Origin: Clarkia xantiana subsp. parviflora
Taxonomy: Eukaryota > Streptophyta > Magnoliopsida > Myrtales > Onagraceae
NCBI GenBank assembly: GCA_036873135.1
Contig: JAPTYO010000020.1
Location: 3,774,081-3,838,080 of the forward strand
Length of the DNA: 64,000 nucleotides
Reading direction: 5' to 3'
This document shows positions 23,307 to 36,200 of this stretch, one piece after another. The notes under the pieces were generated by a model. That model saw only the letters and a program-made list of their open reading frames with translations, was not told the DNA's origin and searched no databases. Each line of letters starts with the position of its first letter. Position 1 is the stretch's first letter. The translations under genes and the position numbers were made by a program.

Positions 23307-23594
23307 GGCATTGTTCTGGTTATGTTCCTTGGACTTGGTCCGGCTCTAGACTTTTAGTACTAGGAATTGTCTGGTTTTACTGCTGTTTATATCTGTGTCT
23401 GGACTAGTTGATGCAGTTTAAATTATATGGAGTTGGTTATGCTATAAACGAATTAAGGGTTTGTTTGGGAGTATAACTCACCTGTACTGTAGCTCAAACA
23501 AATCTTGGTACCATTCTTGCAAATATGAGTAACTTGTTTGGAGGAATCGTTTTTGTTGATATAGTATAAGAGTGTAGTTGATGCCTTCACCCAC

Positions 23595-23690
23595 AAGTTC
23601 GGACTTATGAGACAGTTGGTTAAGGCGTACGTCTTATTATTAAAATGGTATCCTAGCGCACGGGATTGAATACCCAAACTGCGCCCTCTG
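23595..23690 (+). repeat. Possible SINE-like tRNA-derived remnant
   Basis: Box A-like TTGGTTAAGGCG and, ~45 bp on, box B-like GGGATTGAATACCC fit an RNA polymerase III promoter. The cloverleaf arms do not pair as a functional tRNA. Confidence 0.35.
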
Positions 23691-23916
23691 ATTAAAGGAT
23701 TGTGATTTGACTTGTTTGGTTGGAATCAATCAGTCCAAGGAATTCCATTTCTGGTTTTTCCTTAAAACTATGGCCAGACATGAATATTGTGGAATGAAAA
23801 GTAGATGCTTTTCATAATGCTTCTTCACCAAAAGATTCCTTGAGTTCTATATAATATATATTGCGTGTAAGCTATGCTCATAGTTCCTAAAGAAGAAGCT
23901 CCACACAGGATTGGAA

Positions 23917-24660
23917 ATGCGAAAATTGATCTTCATGTTCTTCATCTTCCATCTGCAAGTTTCCGAATCTGCAGATCCGAATAAGGGACTTTCAGCTACC
24001 GCAGGTAATAGATTCTCCATAGCTGCTTTTGTATTTACCACTTTACATGAAGGTGTTTGTGAAAGAAAAGAAAGTTACCTTTACATAAAGTTCATCAATT
24101 TTGTATTTAATCTACAAATTAGCACTTCTGGAAATTTTCTAGATCGATAATGAGATTCTTGTAACCAATATGATTTTGACATATAAAACCTAAAAAGAGA
24201 CACTTCCACTTCATAGAATGTTTCAACTTAGTTATCAGTTCATAACGTGAATCCTCGAATCAGTTTGTAAACATGAATCCTCGAATCTTGAAGAAAAGAT
24301 CTCCCTTAAGGAAGAACTTTGAAAGGGTTTGATTTGTTTGATCATTTGGTGATTACATATTCATGCAATAAGTTATCATCATGAATTGCAGGTTCCTTTC
24401 AGAAAGTTAACTTGCTGGACAAGGTTTACAGTGAAGATAGAAGATTAGCTTATGACATAAAAGAGACAACCTTTGAGGCGGGGTCACACGGGGGTACAAC
24501 CGCCCACAAGTCACCGGAGACCGGAGAGACCGCCAGTCATGGTGGTGGTGCTAATAATCACCACCAAAGCGTCCACCACAGTGGTAGCAGCTCCGGGAGG
24601 CTAATTGTTAGAGATGGTGTTCTTATTGCAGCCCTACTATACTGCATATATTTCCCTTAA
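23917..24660 (+). CDS. Small secreted, probably GPI-anchored protein
   Basis: join(23917..24004, 24392..24660), 118 aa, phase-1 intron (GCAG|GTAATA ... TGCAG|GTTCC). N-terminal MRKLIFMFFIFHLQVSES is a signal peptide. The mature part is hydrophilic, rich in Gly, His, Ser and Thr (SHGGTTAHKSPETGE, ASHGGGANNHH). A Ser/Gly segment SGSSSG followed by a basic spacer and hydrophobic tail (VLIAALLYCIYFP) looks like a GPI-attachment signal. No known domain. Exon plan matches the glycine-rich gene at 26307-26820. Function unknown; a cell-wall or apoplastic role is inference. Confidence 0.7.
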
Positions 24661-24734
24661 GAAGATGAAGTGGTATATATGTGTCTTACTGTGTACATAT
24701 GTAGGAACTATATATGGGTTGTAATAATTAAGAG

Positions 24735-25349
24735 GGAAAAAAACCTATTTAGTGTCTCAGGTTTTCCCATTTGTCAGTTTGGTGTATAATTTTTTTTTGT
24801 TAATATTTGGTGTCTCAGGTTTCAACTTTGTGGCGATTTGGTTTTCCTTCCATTTTCGGGGTTAGATTTAACAGAGTTAGATGAAAATACGATTTTGCCC
24901 CTTATACTTTTTTTTTGCAAAGCCACCCGTCCGATTCCGGCCACCCACCTTCGATTCCGGCATCCCATCGCCCTGGACAGCCCTTCTTCCACTCCGGCGA
25001 CATCTGTGTAGGTAGAGGTGCGGTTGTCCAGTTTATGCCCGATCCCGACCGATTCTGTACGATTCCGATTTAGGATTTAGGGTTCCGGCAGATTCCTGCG
25101 GTGGAGCAACTGATGAGGGCGGGTACAGTGACCAGATTTAGGGTTTATGGAGGGTAATTTGGGTATTTTCAATTTTATTTGGTCATGTGCTGGTCACATG
25201 ACAGAATAATGCTAAATTTAACTCCAGAATTTGACGGAGACACCAAATCGCAACAAGATTGAAACATCGGACACCAAATATTAACATATTTTTTAGACAT
25301 CAAACTGACACATGGGGTAAATTTGAGACACTAAATAAGTTATTTTCTC
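24735..25349. mobile_element. TIR element with 10-bp TSD
   Basis: TAATTAAGAG flanks it on both sides (24725-24734, 25350-25359). Inverted subterminal phrases TATTTAGTGTCTC / GAGACACTAAATA and a GC-rich centre with CCGATTCCGGCC-like repeats mark it as a sibling of 9814-10466. It lies just downstream of the small secreted-protein gene. Confidence 0.8.
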
Positions 25350-25359
25350 TAATTAAGAG

Positions 25360-26306
25360 CATGATAGCTTGTTTTATTGTCATGTAATCAACGTCCTTTG
25401 ATTATTTTTAAGCCTTATATATGGATTCACATCACTTACCCCACTATTCAATATTCATACCGCAGATCGTGTTTCACCTTTAAAATTTTGACACGTATCC
25501 TTAGATTTAATAGTTTACTTATACAGTTCACAATTCCCAATAAACTTTTAGAAAAAAAAAATTAATTACATCAAGTATACGTTTCTTTATCTTTAAAGGT
25601 GAGCCGCGATCTAGGGCACGAAGAGAGATAGATGATCTGATATATAGATATTTACACTTACTGATCAGTTTAGGAGTCTAAGTGAGTCAAACTACTCGAA
25701 ATCGACACATTCAAAGCCCGATATCGATTCAGAAAATTTTGAGTCGATGTTTTTAGTATGTCGAGCTCGAGGTTTTGGCATTTCGAGCTCGATCTTGATA
25801 GTCTCGAATTAGTGGCGAGCATAATCAAGCTTTATAACTTAATTTATTCGAGTTTTAATCGTGTTCGGTAATTGTAGTCATGAGAAATTCTAATATATTG
25901 TGAATTTGTGATGTTTAAGGAGTTTTCAAATCAAGTAGAGATGTGTAGTAATGAGAAATAATAGTTTAATTTGATGTATAATAAGAGACTCGAGTTCGAG
26001 CACAATACTTTTTAATTGAATCCAACTTGATAAATACTCGAGTCCGTTTATTTACACCGTAATCCAGTCTTAAAGGAAAGAGCATAAAGCAGATAGTAGT
26101 TAGGAATCACGTGATGTGATGCATCATTCGCATACCGTCCATATCTTTACCCAGAAAGTAGAAAGATTTTCTGATCATCTATTCATCTTCATCATCTATA
26201 TATATATATATATCCGTATATACATACATAGTAGATACTGTTATATTAATATTCTTTCATCAACTCAGTTCAATTCGTTCCTACTTCTCTTCCGCTCCAC
26301 TTCACA
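25360..26306. other. Spacer and promoter of the glycine-rich protein gene
   Basis: AT-rich. Around 25680-26040 are several short CGAGCTCGA/TCGAG words typical of decayed repeats. A (TA)n run lies at about 26200, near the probable 5' UTR. Confidence 0.4.
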
Positions 26307-26820
26307 ATGATCAGAAGATCGCGGCTCTTGCCGTGCTTCCTGTTCTTGCTGGTAATTGCATCAAATTTTCAGAAAACAAATCAAGTTGCAGATAAAGGTA
26401 ATGTTTTTATTTTTTTAATTTCTCGCTGCATTAACATTTTGTTAATTCTCTCTGAATTTTGGGATTTCAGACATCAGCAACGGCATTGATCGCGTAATTA
26501 GTGGGAACCGCATGGCTAACAAGTTTCAAATCAAGCGCGGTGGTGGCGGTGGTCACGGTGGTGGAGGTGGCCACGGGGGTGGCGGTGGTTTGATTGGGCG
26601 CGGCGGCAATGCCAATCGAGGAGGGGGGTCGACTGATGGTGGTTACCGGAGCTCTACTGAAGGAGGAGGAATTGCTGGGAGGAGCATTCCTTGTAAGGCG
26701 GCAGCTTGTGGCGGCAGCAATTACTTCCCTCGGCATAAAAGTGGCAGTAACTCGCGGCGGAGCTGCGGTGGCGTAGCGGCCGTGATTGCTGCTGCCATGT
26801 TCTCCACGTGGGTGATGTAA
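26307..26820 (+). CDS. Glycine-rich secreted protein
   Basis: join(26307..26397, 26471..26820), 146 aa; a 73-bp intron in phase 1 (AAAG|GTAATG ... TTTCAG|ACATC). N-terminal signal peptide MIRRSRLLPCFLFLLVIASN, a GGGGGHGGGGGHGGGGG block in the middle, a Cys-containing segment (IPCKAAACGGS), and a hydrophobic Ala/Val-rich C-terminus (GGVAAVIAAAMFSTWVM) that may be a GPI signal. The Gly block is encoded by GGTGGN repeats, so its length is likely variable. Probably a cell-wall or surface glycine-rich protein; exact class not recognised. Shares exon architecture with the gene at 23917. Confidence 0.7.
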
Positions 26821-28489
26821 TAGAGAGACTATACTTCTGTTTTTAATTAACAATTAAGGTTATTCTTATTAATTATTGTTTAGTCGAGATCATGATCTAT
26901 AATTGTACTGTAAAAGTTTATTAAAGTCGCATGTTTTTGCTTTAAATCAAATATATTTATGGTAGGTTAAAATAATTTCGATTATAATTCAAGTTAATTT
27001 TTTTTTTTTGGCCAAATAATTCAAGTTAATTTATTAAATCAAATACATTCAGATTTGTATAAAAATATAAAAATTTGTTTTTATTTATTTCTTTTAAATT
27101 CTGATTCGTTGTTTTTTATAATAATCGATTTGAATTACAGTCATTTCATTTTAGTCGAACCTTATAACTTAATATAATTTATAGACAGACTTTTATTTCC
27201 ACATGCTCGTAACACACTTGTTTAATATATGTAATAATCTTTATACTAAATCATCATGTATGGAGTAAAATATTAAGTAAAAATGTGATTGAAGTGTTGG
27301 ATTTTGCTGTACGAATACAGTTTTTTATACGAAAACGGCGATCTGAGCAAAACTTATAACAAGCTATAGGATACGACGGTTTTCGGCAAAATTACTTCGT
27401 TTATGGTCAAATTATTAGTCACGAATGGTTTAATTTTGTTTAATCATTTCTAGGGCCAATATATTGGTGCCCCTTAATTTACTATTGTTGATGGCGGCCG
27501 CTATCGATTCCGATGAGACTGCTGGGTTAAAATACAAGCCAACATTTGACGTGGGCCAATTTTACAGGCATGTGTCAATTAATCTAAAGTTTATTTAATG
27601 TGTTAGTGGAACACAACTTTACATAAGCTTTTTATCAAGATAATATAATAAAATCCATTATTTAATATATTATATATATATTAATAATACATGATCTGTT
27701 TATTGAGTTTTTTTTTAAAAAAAAATATTAACTTATATAAATAAAATAATGAATAAATAATAAACAGGGTATCCTATGATTTAAAATTGGTTGGATCAAC
27801 GAACAAAAACGAGTCACAAAACTTAAGATTTAAGAGTGAATTAAGTTAACCATGTAACAATGGTGTGGTGGTTCAGCGTCTCATCCCTTAATCAGATGTC
27901 AAAGGTTCAATTCCCGCTAGTGACCATAAGATTGAAAAATTATTCATGGCTTTCAGTTTACATGAAATAAAAATATTAGCAAAATTTTGCTAGAGCGCAC
28001 TTTTTAGCTCCTTCAATTTTTCCTTCAACTCTAGAAAGGAAATATTTTTAAAAACACTCTAAATTTCTATTATAATTTTAATTTTATACAAAAGCAAATA
28101 CAAATTTATATTAATAAAGTTATACAAAAATTTAAACATATAACCCAAAATAAAAAAATAAATCAAATTGTTTATGTTTTATATCCTTTTTTTTAACTTT
28201 TGAAATAAATTTAATTTTGGTATTTTTGGGTTAATTTTTATAAACATGCATTGTTTGAAATATAGACTTTATATAAAATTGTATGTCATTTGATCATATA
28301 TATCGTTAAAATGTTACTATATTTAACCATTTCTGAAAATATTCTCCGTTAAAAAAAAAAAAAACTACTTAACTAGCTAATTTTTTTTACACAATACAAC
28401 AATTTCAGCTACTTATTTATCCAAAAATTGTTCAACTAATAAATTGCAAAGCTATTCAGCACGTTCAAATCAACCAAGAACAAGGAGCA
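26821..28489. other. AT-rich gene-free spacer
   Basis: No credible gene. Contains a SINE-like remnant near 27857-27960 and homopolymer A/T runs. Confidence 0.45.
27857..27960 (+). repeat. SINE-like remnant with pol III box A/B motifs
   Basis: TGGTGGTTCAGCG (box A-like) and AGGTTCAATTCCCGC (box B-like) are spaced as in tRNA-derived SINEs. Not foldable as a complete tRNA. Confidence 0.4.
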
Positions 28490-28837
28490 GACAAAATTAT
28501 ATGGCCTCATAGCAAAACGGTTGAAACTACAGTTAAATCTGTGTATACACATTTAAGGGAGGCATGCATGTCTTCCTTATAAACAACCCGACATCACAGC
28601 AAATATCCGATGGAATGACACGTGGGCAATGCAAACATTACCTAAGGTACGAACATTTATGTGGCGTTTTAATTCGGGTGCCTTAGCAATTAAACATGAA
28701 ATTAGTCGTCGAGGTATTGGCACTATCCATCGATGTCCTTGTTGCGAAAATATGAAACTCTAAAGCATATGTTATTCCAATGCACTTGGACAACTCCGAT
28801 ATGGTTTGCGTTGCTTAACCTTCGATGCCTCGACGGC
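28490..28837 (+). pseudogene. LINE-derived zf-RVT (reverse transcriptase zinc-binding) fragment
   Basis: Conceptual translation gives DKIIWPHSKTVETTVKS, then TLPKVRTFMWR, ALAIKHEISRRGIG and the CPCC ... H--FQC pattern, the zinc-binding region found after the RT of plant LINEs. Frameshifts and a stop after CENMKL show it is dead. No RT domain upstream. Confidence 0.7.
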
Positions 28838-29921
28838 AGTGCTATATATTCATAAAAGAATGGTTCGATCAATTTAAGGTGGCAGCGAGCTCTCAAAGGA
28901 AAAAAAAGAAAAAAGAAGTGAGATGGTCACTAGTTGGTGTGGTTTCATGATCAATATGGAAAGAACGGTGTCGTACCATGTTTGACAATGAAATTCCTAG
29001 CCCTACAAATATGGTGACCGAGCAAGGAAACTGCACGGAGAGTACTGGAGCGGCCGCAGAGAAATGCCCTAGGTAATCGATTCCCGTGCTGAATGCGGAA
29101 CAAGTGTCATGGCGAACACCTCCGGAATGAACGATCAAGCTAAACGGCGATGTATCGTGGGATGAGAGAACGAAGACCGGAGGTATCGACGTAGTTGATA
29201 GGGATGAATATGGCGCAATAATGGGGGGACTGAACCGGTTCTCCTATCGTCAATGAACTCTTATCTTGAAAACTCTTGCGATCCATGAAGCTCTCTGCAT
29301 TTCCATACAAGAAGAATGAAGCCATATAATTATTGATAAAGATTAGAAGGAAGCCATCGAATCTTTATCGCGAGTGAATTAAACATTTGATTGGTGAATT
29401 CCATTATTCGTGGAAAAAATCCGCAAGATGATGATTCAAATTCCGGAAGTAAGATGGAGTTTGATTCTGAGGAAAGCAAATAAGATTGCTAGCTGGATCG
29501 CTATTCAAGCTAGAAAGAAGTCGTATTAGACGATTGAATTTTTGAGTTTCAGAATGCTGATATTCAGGACTTAAAGTTAAAACATCAATTTTAACAAATC
29601 TAATAGTTGAAACACTGAATATCAGCATTTTCAATCTGAGACAACTATTATTAACAAGACATATAGTTGGACCCTTTTTAAGTTCTTAACTCATACAATA
29701 ATAAAAAGTTTAAATTATCAAGTTGAGCACGAAACAGGTCACGTGTCAAAAATAACTAGCAATTTGTTCGACCGCTCAAACATCAGTCAACTAACAATTC
29801 GTCAACTGTCACAACATCAGCTAGCAATATACTGCATTTTCAGCACGTGAACCATCCGTCCAAATCCTAACAGATTTAACAATTTGTACACGTAAAACTT
29901 TTAACTTCATAACCCGATCAA
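28838..29921. other. Gene-free spacer 3' of VAMP727
   Basis: Short frames without recognisable domains. About 29550-29695 is a degenerate half of the MULE-type MITE family (phrases aatagttgaaacactgaatatcagcattt and tttaagttcttaac). Confidence 0.4.
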
Positions 29922-31470
29922 TCAACATTTGAAACCACCACATGCAATGAGCCACATAATGATGATGATCACAAGGATTCCTCCACCCACCATGAGTTTC
30001 ATCTGCAGATTCTGAAACCACATTTTTCTGCGCAAAGACCTTCCTTGCCTCTGGAAAACATCAGCCTAACGATAGCACATAATATTAGGTGCTTTATTTA
30101 CTTGTGCAGTTGTGCTTGCATCATAAGGATAGTTTATAGCGCAAGTATATATATATATATACCTGAAACTGCAAGTTCTCAGTTTTATCAACCAGGAGCT
30201 CGATTCTCTCGCCACGGTCCAAAACCTACAATGCAGTATGCATCAGATGGCATAGTAATCAATAACGAAGAGCGTGTTAATACAGCAGTAAAGCGTTCTT
30301 TAATGGTTTTTGTCAAAACCTAAAATTTCTTGCAGGAGATCAGTGCGTCAAATTGCATTAGCAAGTAGTAAGTACCTCGATCAAGAAACAACTTTTAGCT
30401 ACCAACCACAGTCAATATTCTTGACATACCCAGAATTCAGTAAATACGTATTCTATCTCGGTAGGATCACACAAGACTTTTATATACGTTTTACAAGTTC
30501 AACCACTATCCTGAAGGGTTTGCAGAATCCCCACTCATAGAACTCTTTTTAAAAGCAATGGACAACTATAACAGAAAGATTTTTTTTTTTTTTTTTGCTT
30601 CAATTAACAAACTTTTTCCCGGTACCCTGTATCTCTTCCCCTGCTTATCATTTTCAATTCTTTATTTTCTTTTTCTTTTGAATTCTCCCATGAAAGCAGA
30701 CAATTCAACCTTTACAACGGTTTCATTCAATTTTCAACCATACGAAAAAGGTCTGATGCTATCTGAATCAGTTTTAAATGAAGTAAGTACCTTCTCAATA
30801 TTGTCCATCATAACCCCCTTGACCTCTGTAATTTGAGCCCTCAGCTTGGATACCTTGCTTATTTCCTCTGGATGGTTCATGCAATACTGCATATGATCTT
30901 TAAGCTTTGGCCTGTTAAACAACAGAGATTATTTAGTATACCAAGAAGACATTCCATACATGGGAAGGTAAAACAAAATGAAAAAGTTCCCACCCAAATT
31001 CCCGGTCAAGATTATATGCAATGCTAAATCGGTCTTCAAACAGATCATCAATCTCATCATCATCATCATCAGCAAGCGGATCTGTCTCCCTCTCCCTGCT
31101 AGCAATACTTGAGCCATACCGCTGCTTAAAATCATCCTTCACTCGATCAAGGAACACAAAGGGTAAAGTCCTCCCACTGGATTCATCAGCAACAACGAGA
31201 AATACTGCAAATCCCAACCTAACAACATATTAAGACGTGCACTGACTATCACATGCAATGATCTTAAAGGCCATTCATACCAAATCCGCTGTCGAGGAGG
31301 AAATTGAAAGTATGTCCATCACATGAGAAAGTGTATTTGCTACTGTTAGACGGCAGTTTCTGCAAACACTGGACTGCGATGGTACTAAAGTTTCCTGTAT
31401 AAGACGTGTGCTCAGCAAGCACAACATTCCCTTTGGCAACAAAGCTATATATGAGGCCCTTCTGACTCAT
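29922..31470 (-). CDS. VAMP727: VAMP727-type R-SNARE
   Basis: Five exons (minus): 31281-31470, 30994-31204, 30791-30911, 30163-30225, 29922-30065; 729 nt, 242 aa. The longin domain begins [14 protein letters not shown] and carries the acidic insert typical of VAMP727 ([19 protein letters not shown]), which distinguishes it from VAMP721-726. The SNARE motif spans exons 3-5 ([32 protein letters not shown]), with the central layer Arg in LDRGE, followed by RRKMW and one C-terminal transmembrane helix ([18 protein letters not shown]). In known family members it forms SNARE complexes at late endosome/prevacuole and vacuole membranes for vacuolar transport. One donor (GG|GTGGGA, exon 2) is weak but the reading frame demands it. 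Confidence 0.95.
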
Positions 31471-32150
31471 TTGTTTCTGTGGACTTGAGGTATGGAAACC
31501 CCAAGAAAGTTCAGATTTACTTCGGAAGAATATACGACCTGTAAAACATCATCATCCAACAGAGTTTACTCAAAGGGAATTCAAGGGAGAGGCTAATAAA
31601 GGCAAATTCATGGACACAATTCAGCATACACAAGCTTTATTGACTAGTGATGCAGCTTCCATTGCAGTTAGAATGCAGTAAATCAAGCAAATTCATTAAC
31701 TAAAGCATCAGAACTGGAGTCTCAAAAAATAGCAAGTCCAAGACTCCATCGCAAGCCGCAGTGCAATTCAATCCCGAAAATCCAGACTAATCAAGCTACA
31801 GAAATCTCAATAAAAATGCATGTTCAGTAATCGGAATCAATTATACTCAGGACGGAGTAGAAGATTTGATCCTGAGCTAATTCGAGCTAGCTAGCAGGGC
31901 ATTATACATACGCAGAGAGACGAATTATACATAAGATTCCGAAACCCTACAAGTATCGTGAGAAATCATGCACAGGAAGGATCAGGGGAAGCGAAAATCG
32001 GAAGCAAGAAGACGTAATTACTTGATGGGATGTCAAATGGATCTTAATATGAATAGATCGAAACCCTGAACTCGAATTGGAAGACAGAGATTAGAGAGAG
32101 GAAGACGAACCTGCAGAAGACTCTTGATTGCTTCACGAAAAAGATAATAG
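31471..32150 (-). other. 5' UTR and probable 5' UTR intron of VAMP727
   Basis: On the minus strand, CTGCAG|GTTCGT near 32111 could be a donor and TTTTACAG|GTCG near 31541 an acceptor just before the ATG exon. Inferred from splice signals only. Confidence 0.4.
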
Positions 32151-32269
32151 CCAAAGAGAAGTTTCAACTTCTGTCCGTCTCTGCGTACAATATATACACA
32201 ATTACATACACAACACCCACCTGGTTATTTATTCGACATCATCGATATGTGCTCTTAATCAAATACCCA

Positions 32270-32880
32270 TATGTATTAATTTGTTCTTTTTTGATCGGAG
32301 AATATTTTCGCAATTTCGTGAAGGAGTCTTAAAATTAAAGGTAGAAAGTTTTTGTAACAGATTGATTGTAGTATTGAAATCCAATTATTAAAAAAGTGGT
32401 TGATCAAGGTGATAAGTGTTAGAATGTGGTGGAGTTTGATACAAAAAAGAATGAATTAACATGAAAAACAATGTTTATTGAAAAAAACTGGGAAAATCAC
32501 TTTACGCTATTTGGGTTGTATAGATCTCGAAAAGTTATCGGTTTCAAAAAAAAAAAATCGTCCAAAAAGATAATAAATGAGTGAGATATTGAGTTTCAAA
32601 GTTTTGAGTTGCTATTATGTAACTATTCTGCAAAAAGGGTATTTTAGTCTTTTCATGCGCAAAAAATGGGATTCTGTTAGTTTAAACCAGAAATTCTAAC
32701 GGTGTAACACCCCGGATAACTCGAGTACCAAAAAACAAAAAAATTTAATGGAGGTACCTATTCGTTTTGGATTGTTAACCCAGGTACCAACTTGGTTTAA
32801 TTCCCAATACTTTAATTTGTTCTTATTGGAGAATATTTTCGCAATTTCGTGAAGGAGTCTTAAAATTAAGGGTTGAAAGG
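32270..32880. repeat. Direct repeat pair of ~70 bp flanking ~460 bp
   Basis: The phrase ggagaatattttcgcaatttcgtgaaggagtcttaaaatta occurs at about 32297 and again at about 32828. Differences between copies are few. The material between has no gene and no LTR-type signals. It could be a duplication linked to an insertion or a deleted element. Confidence 0.6.
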
Positions 32881-32913
32881 CTTTAGTATCATATATTTAA
32901 ACATGGTTGGTTT

Positions 32914-33252
32914 TGACAAAATCACTCAGGCGGGATCAAAGTTTCACAGAATCACCATGGTAGGGAAGAACCCTAGCAGAGCGAAGAATAAGAAAAAGGA
33001 GACATAAGGTCGTGGGCTCTTTGGACTGAGTTCCTTCATTTGGTCAGTCCTCCACCAACACCCTAATCAACTAATATAATGTGTTCAAAATACACAACCG
33101 AAAGAAGGAACCCAAATAGGCCAAGTTCAACAAACAAACAAGACTAAGCCCAACAGAAACAAACAAATGGGCTGAACTAAACATAATAACAAAATAACCA
33201 AGAAAACACAAGTTCAAGCTTGGAAGTCCACAGCAAAGCCCAATTCTTCACA
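32914..33252 (-). repeat. 3' LTR of outer Copia element
   Basis: 339 bp; ends TG...CA in element orientation. Followed internally by CTCCCCCTCAAGC (plus), the complement of a polypurine tract. Confidence 0.9.
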
Positions 33253-36200
33253 CTCCCCCTCAAGCTTGAACTACCTATGTTTCTTCAACTTCAAGTAACT
33301 CCCCCTCTCCACAAAACAGGTTCTTCATCCCAGCAATCCTGAAAGATAAACAAGTTGTTCCCTGCACAAAGGCTTCATAAACAAATCAGCCAATTGATCA
33401 TTAGTTTTCACATAAATGAACTTAATGGTGTCATCAAGGAGTTTTTCCCTAATAATATGACAATTTATCTCAATATGCTTTGTCCTCTCATGAAAAACTG
33501 GGTTGGTTGCAATATGTATTGCTGCCTTGTTATCACAGTGCAATACAGTTGCATCCCTTTGCAAAACACCCAATTCATTCAAAAGACTTCGAAGCCAAAT
33601 AATTTCTTTCAAAAGCTCACGAATACTTCTATACTCTGCCTCAGCAGAAGATGTTGAAACCGTTGTTTGTTTCTTCACCTTCCATGAGACAAGAGATTCA
33701 CCCAACAAAACAGCATACCCTGAAACTGACCTCATTGTCTCAGTACAGCCACTCCAATCTGAGTCACAATAACCAACTAGAGATGTACTAGACTTGGAAC
33801 TCAAGAAAATTCCTTACCAGGTTCTTTCTTAACAAACCTGACAATTCTTAAAGCAACATCCCAATGAGACCTCTTTGGTTCCTGCATATACTGACTAAGA
33901 TGTCTAACAACATAAGATATGCCAGGCCTAGTAATGGTAAGATAAATCAACTTCCCTATCAGTCTCATATAAGAGAGCACATCATCTAAGGGTTTATCCA
34001 ACTTGTTCAGATCCAAATGCTTATCATAAAAAAGTACTAGTTACCTTAGCATTGACTTCCATAGGGGTATTAGAAACCTTACCACCCGATAGACCAACAG
34101 TGGATATCAATTCCAGAGCATACTTCCTCTGAGACATCACAATTCCACTAGAATTCCTTGCCAACTCAAAACCTAAAAAATATCTCAATTCTCCAAGATC
34201 CTTCATCTTGAAGTTAGACTGTAAAACAGTTAAGATCAGCTATAAGACTAGAAATGTTACCAGTTATAAGTAAATCATCCACATAAACAAGGAGAACAAC
34301 AATCTTGTCACCATCATGTTTGGTAAACAATGAATAATCAAGCTCAGGCCTCTTAAAACCTGCTTTAATTAAGGAGTCACTAAGCTTGAAATTTCATTGT
34401 CTGCTAGCTTGCTTAAGGCCATAGAGAGATTTATGTAATCGACAAACCAAATTTTCATTCCCCCCCTTGATTAGTGAATCCCTCTGGCAAAGTCATGTAC
34501 ACCTCCTCATCTAAATCCCCTCGTAAAAATGCATTATAAACATCAATTTGATAAAGGGGTCAAGAAAAAACAGAGGCAATGGATAGTACTACTCTGACAG
34601 TGTTCATCCTAACCACTGGGGAAAAGGTTTCATAATAATCAATTCCAAATTTTTGCTTATAGCCTTTAGCAACTAGCCTAGTTTTATACATTTCCAAAGT
34701 CTCATCTGATTTGCATTTGAGTTTGTAAACCCATCTACAACCAATTGGGATCTTACCTGAGGGAAGTGAGACTAAGTCCCAGGTCCCATTTTCTTCCAAG
34801 GCTGATATCTCTTCATTCATTGCTTGAACCCATGAAGGATCTATTGATGCCTCATAATAAGTAGTGGGTTCAACCAACTCAGAGAAAGAAGTTAGATAAC
34901 TCTGATAAGAGAGAGACACATTAGAATAAGAGATATAATTCTCAATAGGATAGGGAGTTGAAAAATTTTCCATCACAAAATCTTTACTCCAGATCAGAGG
35001 TTTTACAGCTCTCCCATGTCTATTCACAGTTCTCCCAATAACAGGAGCATCAAAGTTGTCATCAGAGTTAACTGGTAACTCATCATGTGACTCTACATCA
35101 GAGCTATGAACCTCATCATCTGTAGGTGGCAAATGCAAAGTTTCTATAGCATCATCAGAATGTTCCTCAACAACATTGGTAGCATCAGACTTAATAGGAT
35201 TCTCAAAATTGGTGTAAAGAGTAGAGTCATCATGTGGAGGAAAATCAAAAAAGACTGGCATCTGATCAGGTTTGATGTGTTCAAAAGGGAATATGGTCTC
35301 ATGAAATCTAACATCTCTGCTAATGAAGAATTTTTTATTTTTCAAATCTCTATATCCCTTTTGAACTTCTGAATAACCCATAAAAACAGAGGGTATTGCC
35401 CTTGAAGCAAACTTGTCAGTCACCAAGAGTTTTTTAGCATAAAATAGACAACCAAATACTTTAAGATGATTAACCACATGTTTCTTCCCACTCAAAACCT
35501 CTAGGGGAGATTTGCCTTTTAAACATCAATTGGCGTTAAATTTATAAGATAGCAAGCAGTTAAAATACATTCCCCCCAGAATATATTTGGTATGAAAGTC
35601 TGTAGTTTAAGAGCTCTAGCAACCTCAAGGAGGTGTCTATGTTTGCGTTCCACTCTATTATTTTGCTGAGGAGTATTGGGAAAACTACTTTGATGGAGGA
35701 TGCATTTCTCACCGAAAAAAAACATTCTTATATTATCACTGAAAAACTCTCCTCCAATATCTGTACGAAAGCATTTAATGGTTCTAGAAAATTGATTTTC
35801 AATGAGAGCAATAAACATTTTTAGAATGACAGAGACATCAGATTTAAATTGCAATAAGTGAATTCAAGTCACCCTTGTATTATCATCAACCATAGTCAAG
35901 AAAAAACTTTTATCATCATGAGTTGGACAATGATAAGGCCCCTACACATCACAGTGAATCAAATCAAATGGTAAACTAGCTCTGGAATTTGAAAGAGGAA
36001 AAGAAGTTCTGGTGATCTTTGCATTAGGACATACAGAACAAGACTCTATGCATTCAGTCTTATTTTTAGGAAGATTCAGATTGCTAATGTGCTGAAGTGT
36101 TTTCAAAGGAACATGTCCAAAACGAGCATGCCACAAAATGGCTTTATTCTCAACAACACCAGTAGAAGAAGACAAAGCATTCAAGTTATCAAATTTGAAG

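Noticed and set aside
23595..23690. Possible tRNA gene
   Set aside because: Box A/B-like motifs are present but acceptor, D and T stems do not pair; more like a SINE remnant.
28893..29325. Short minus-strand frames near 29 kb
   Set aside because: No domains, no splice support; surrounded by decayed repeats.
33355..33772. Plus-strand frames opposite the Copia RNase H
   Set aside because: Shadows of the minus-strand coding sequence without recognisable domains.
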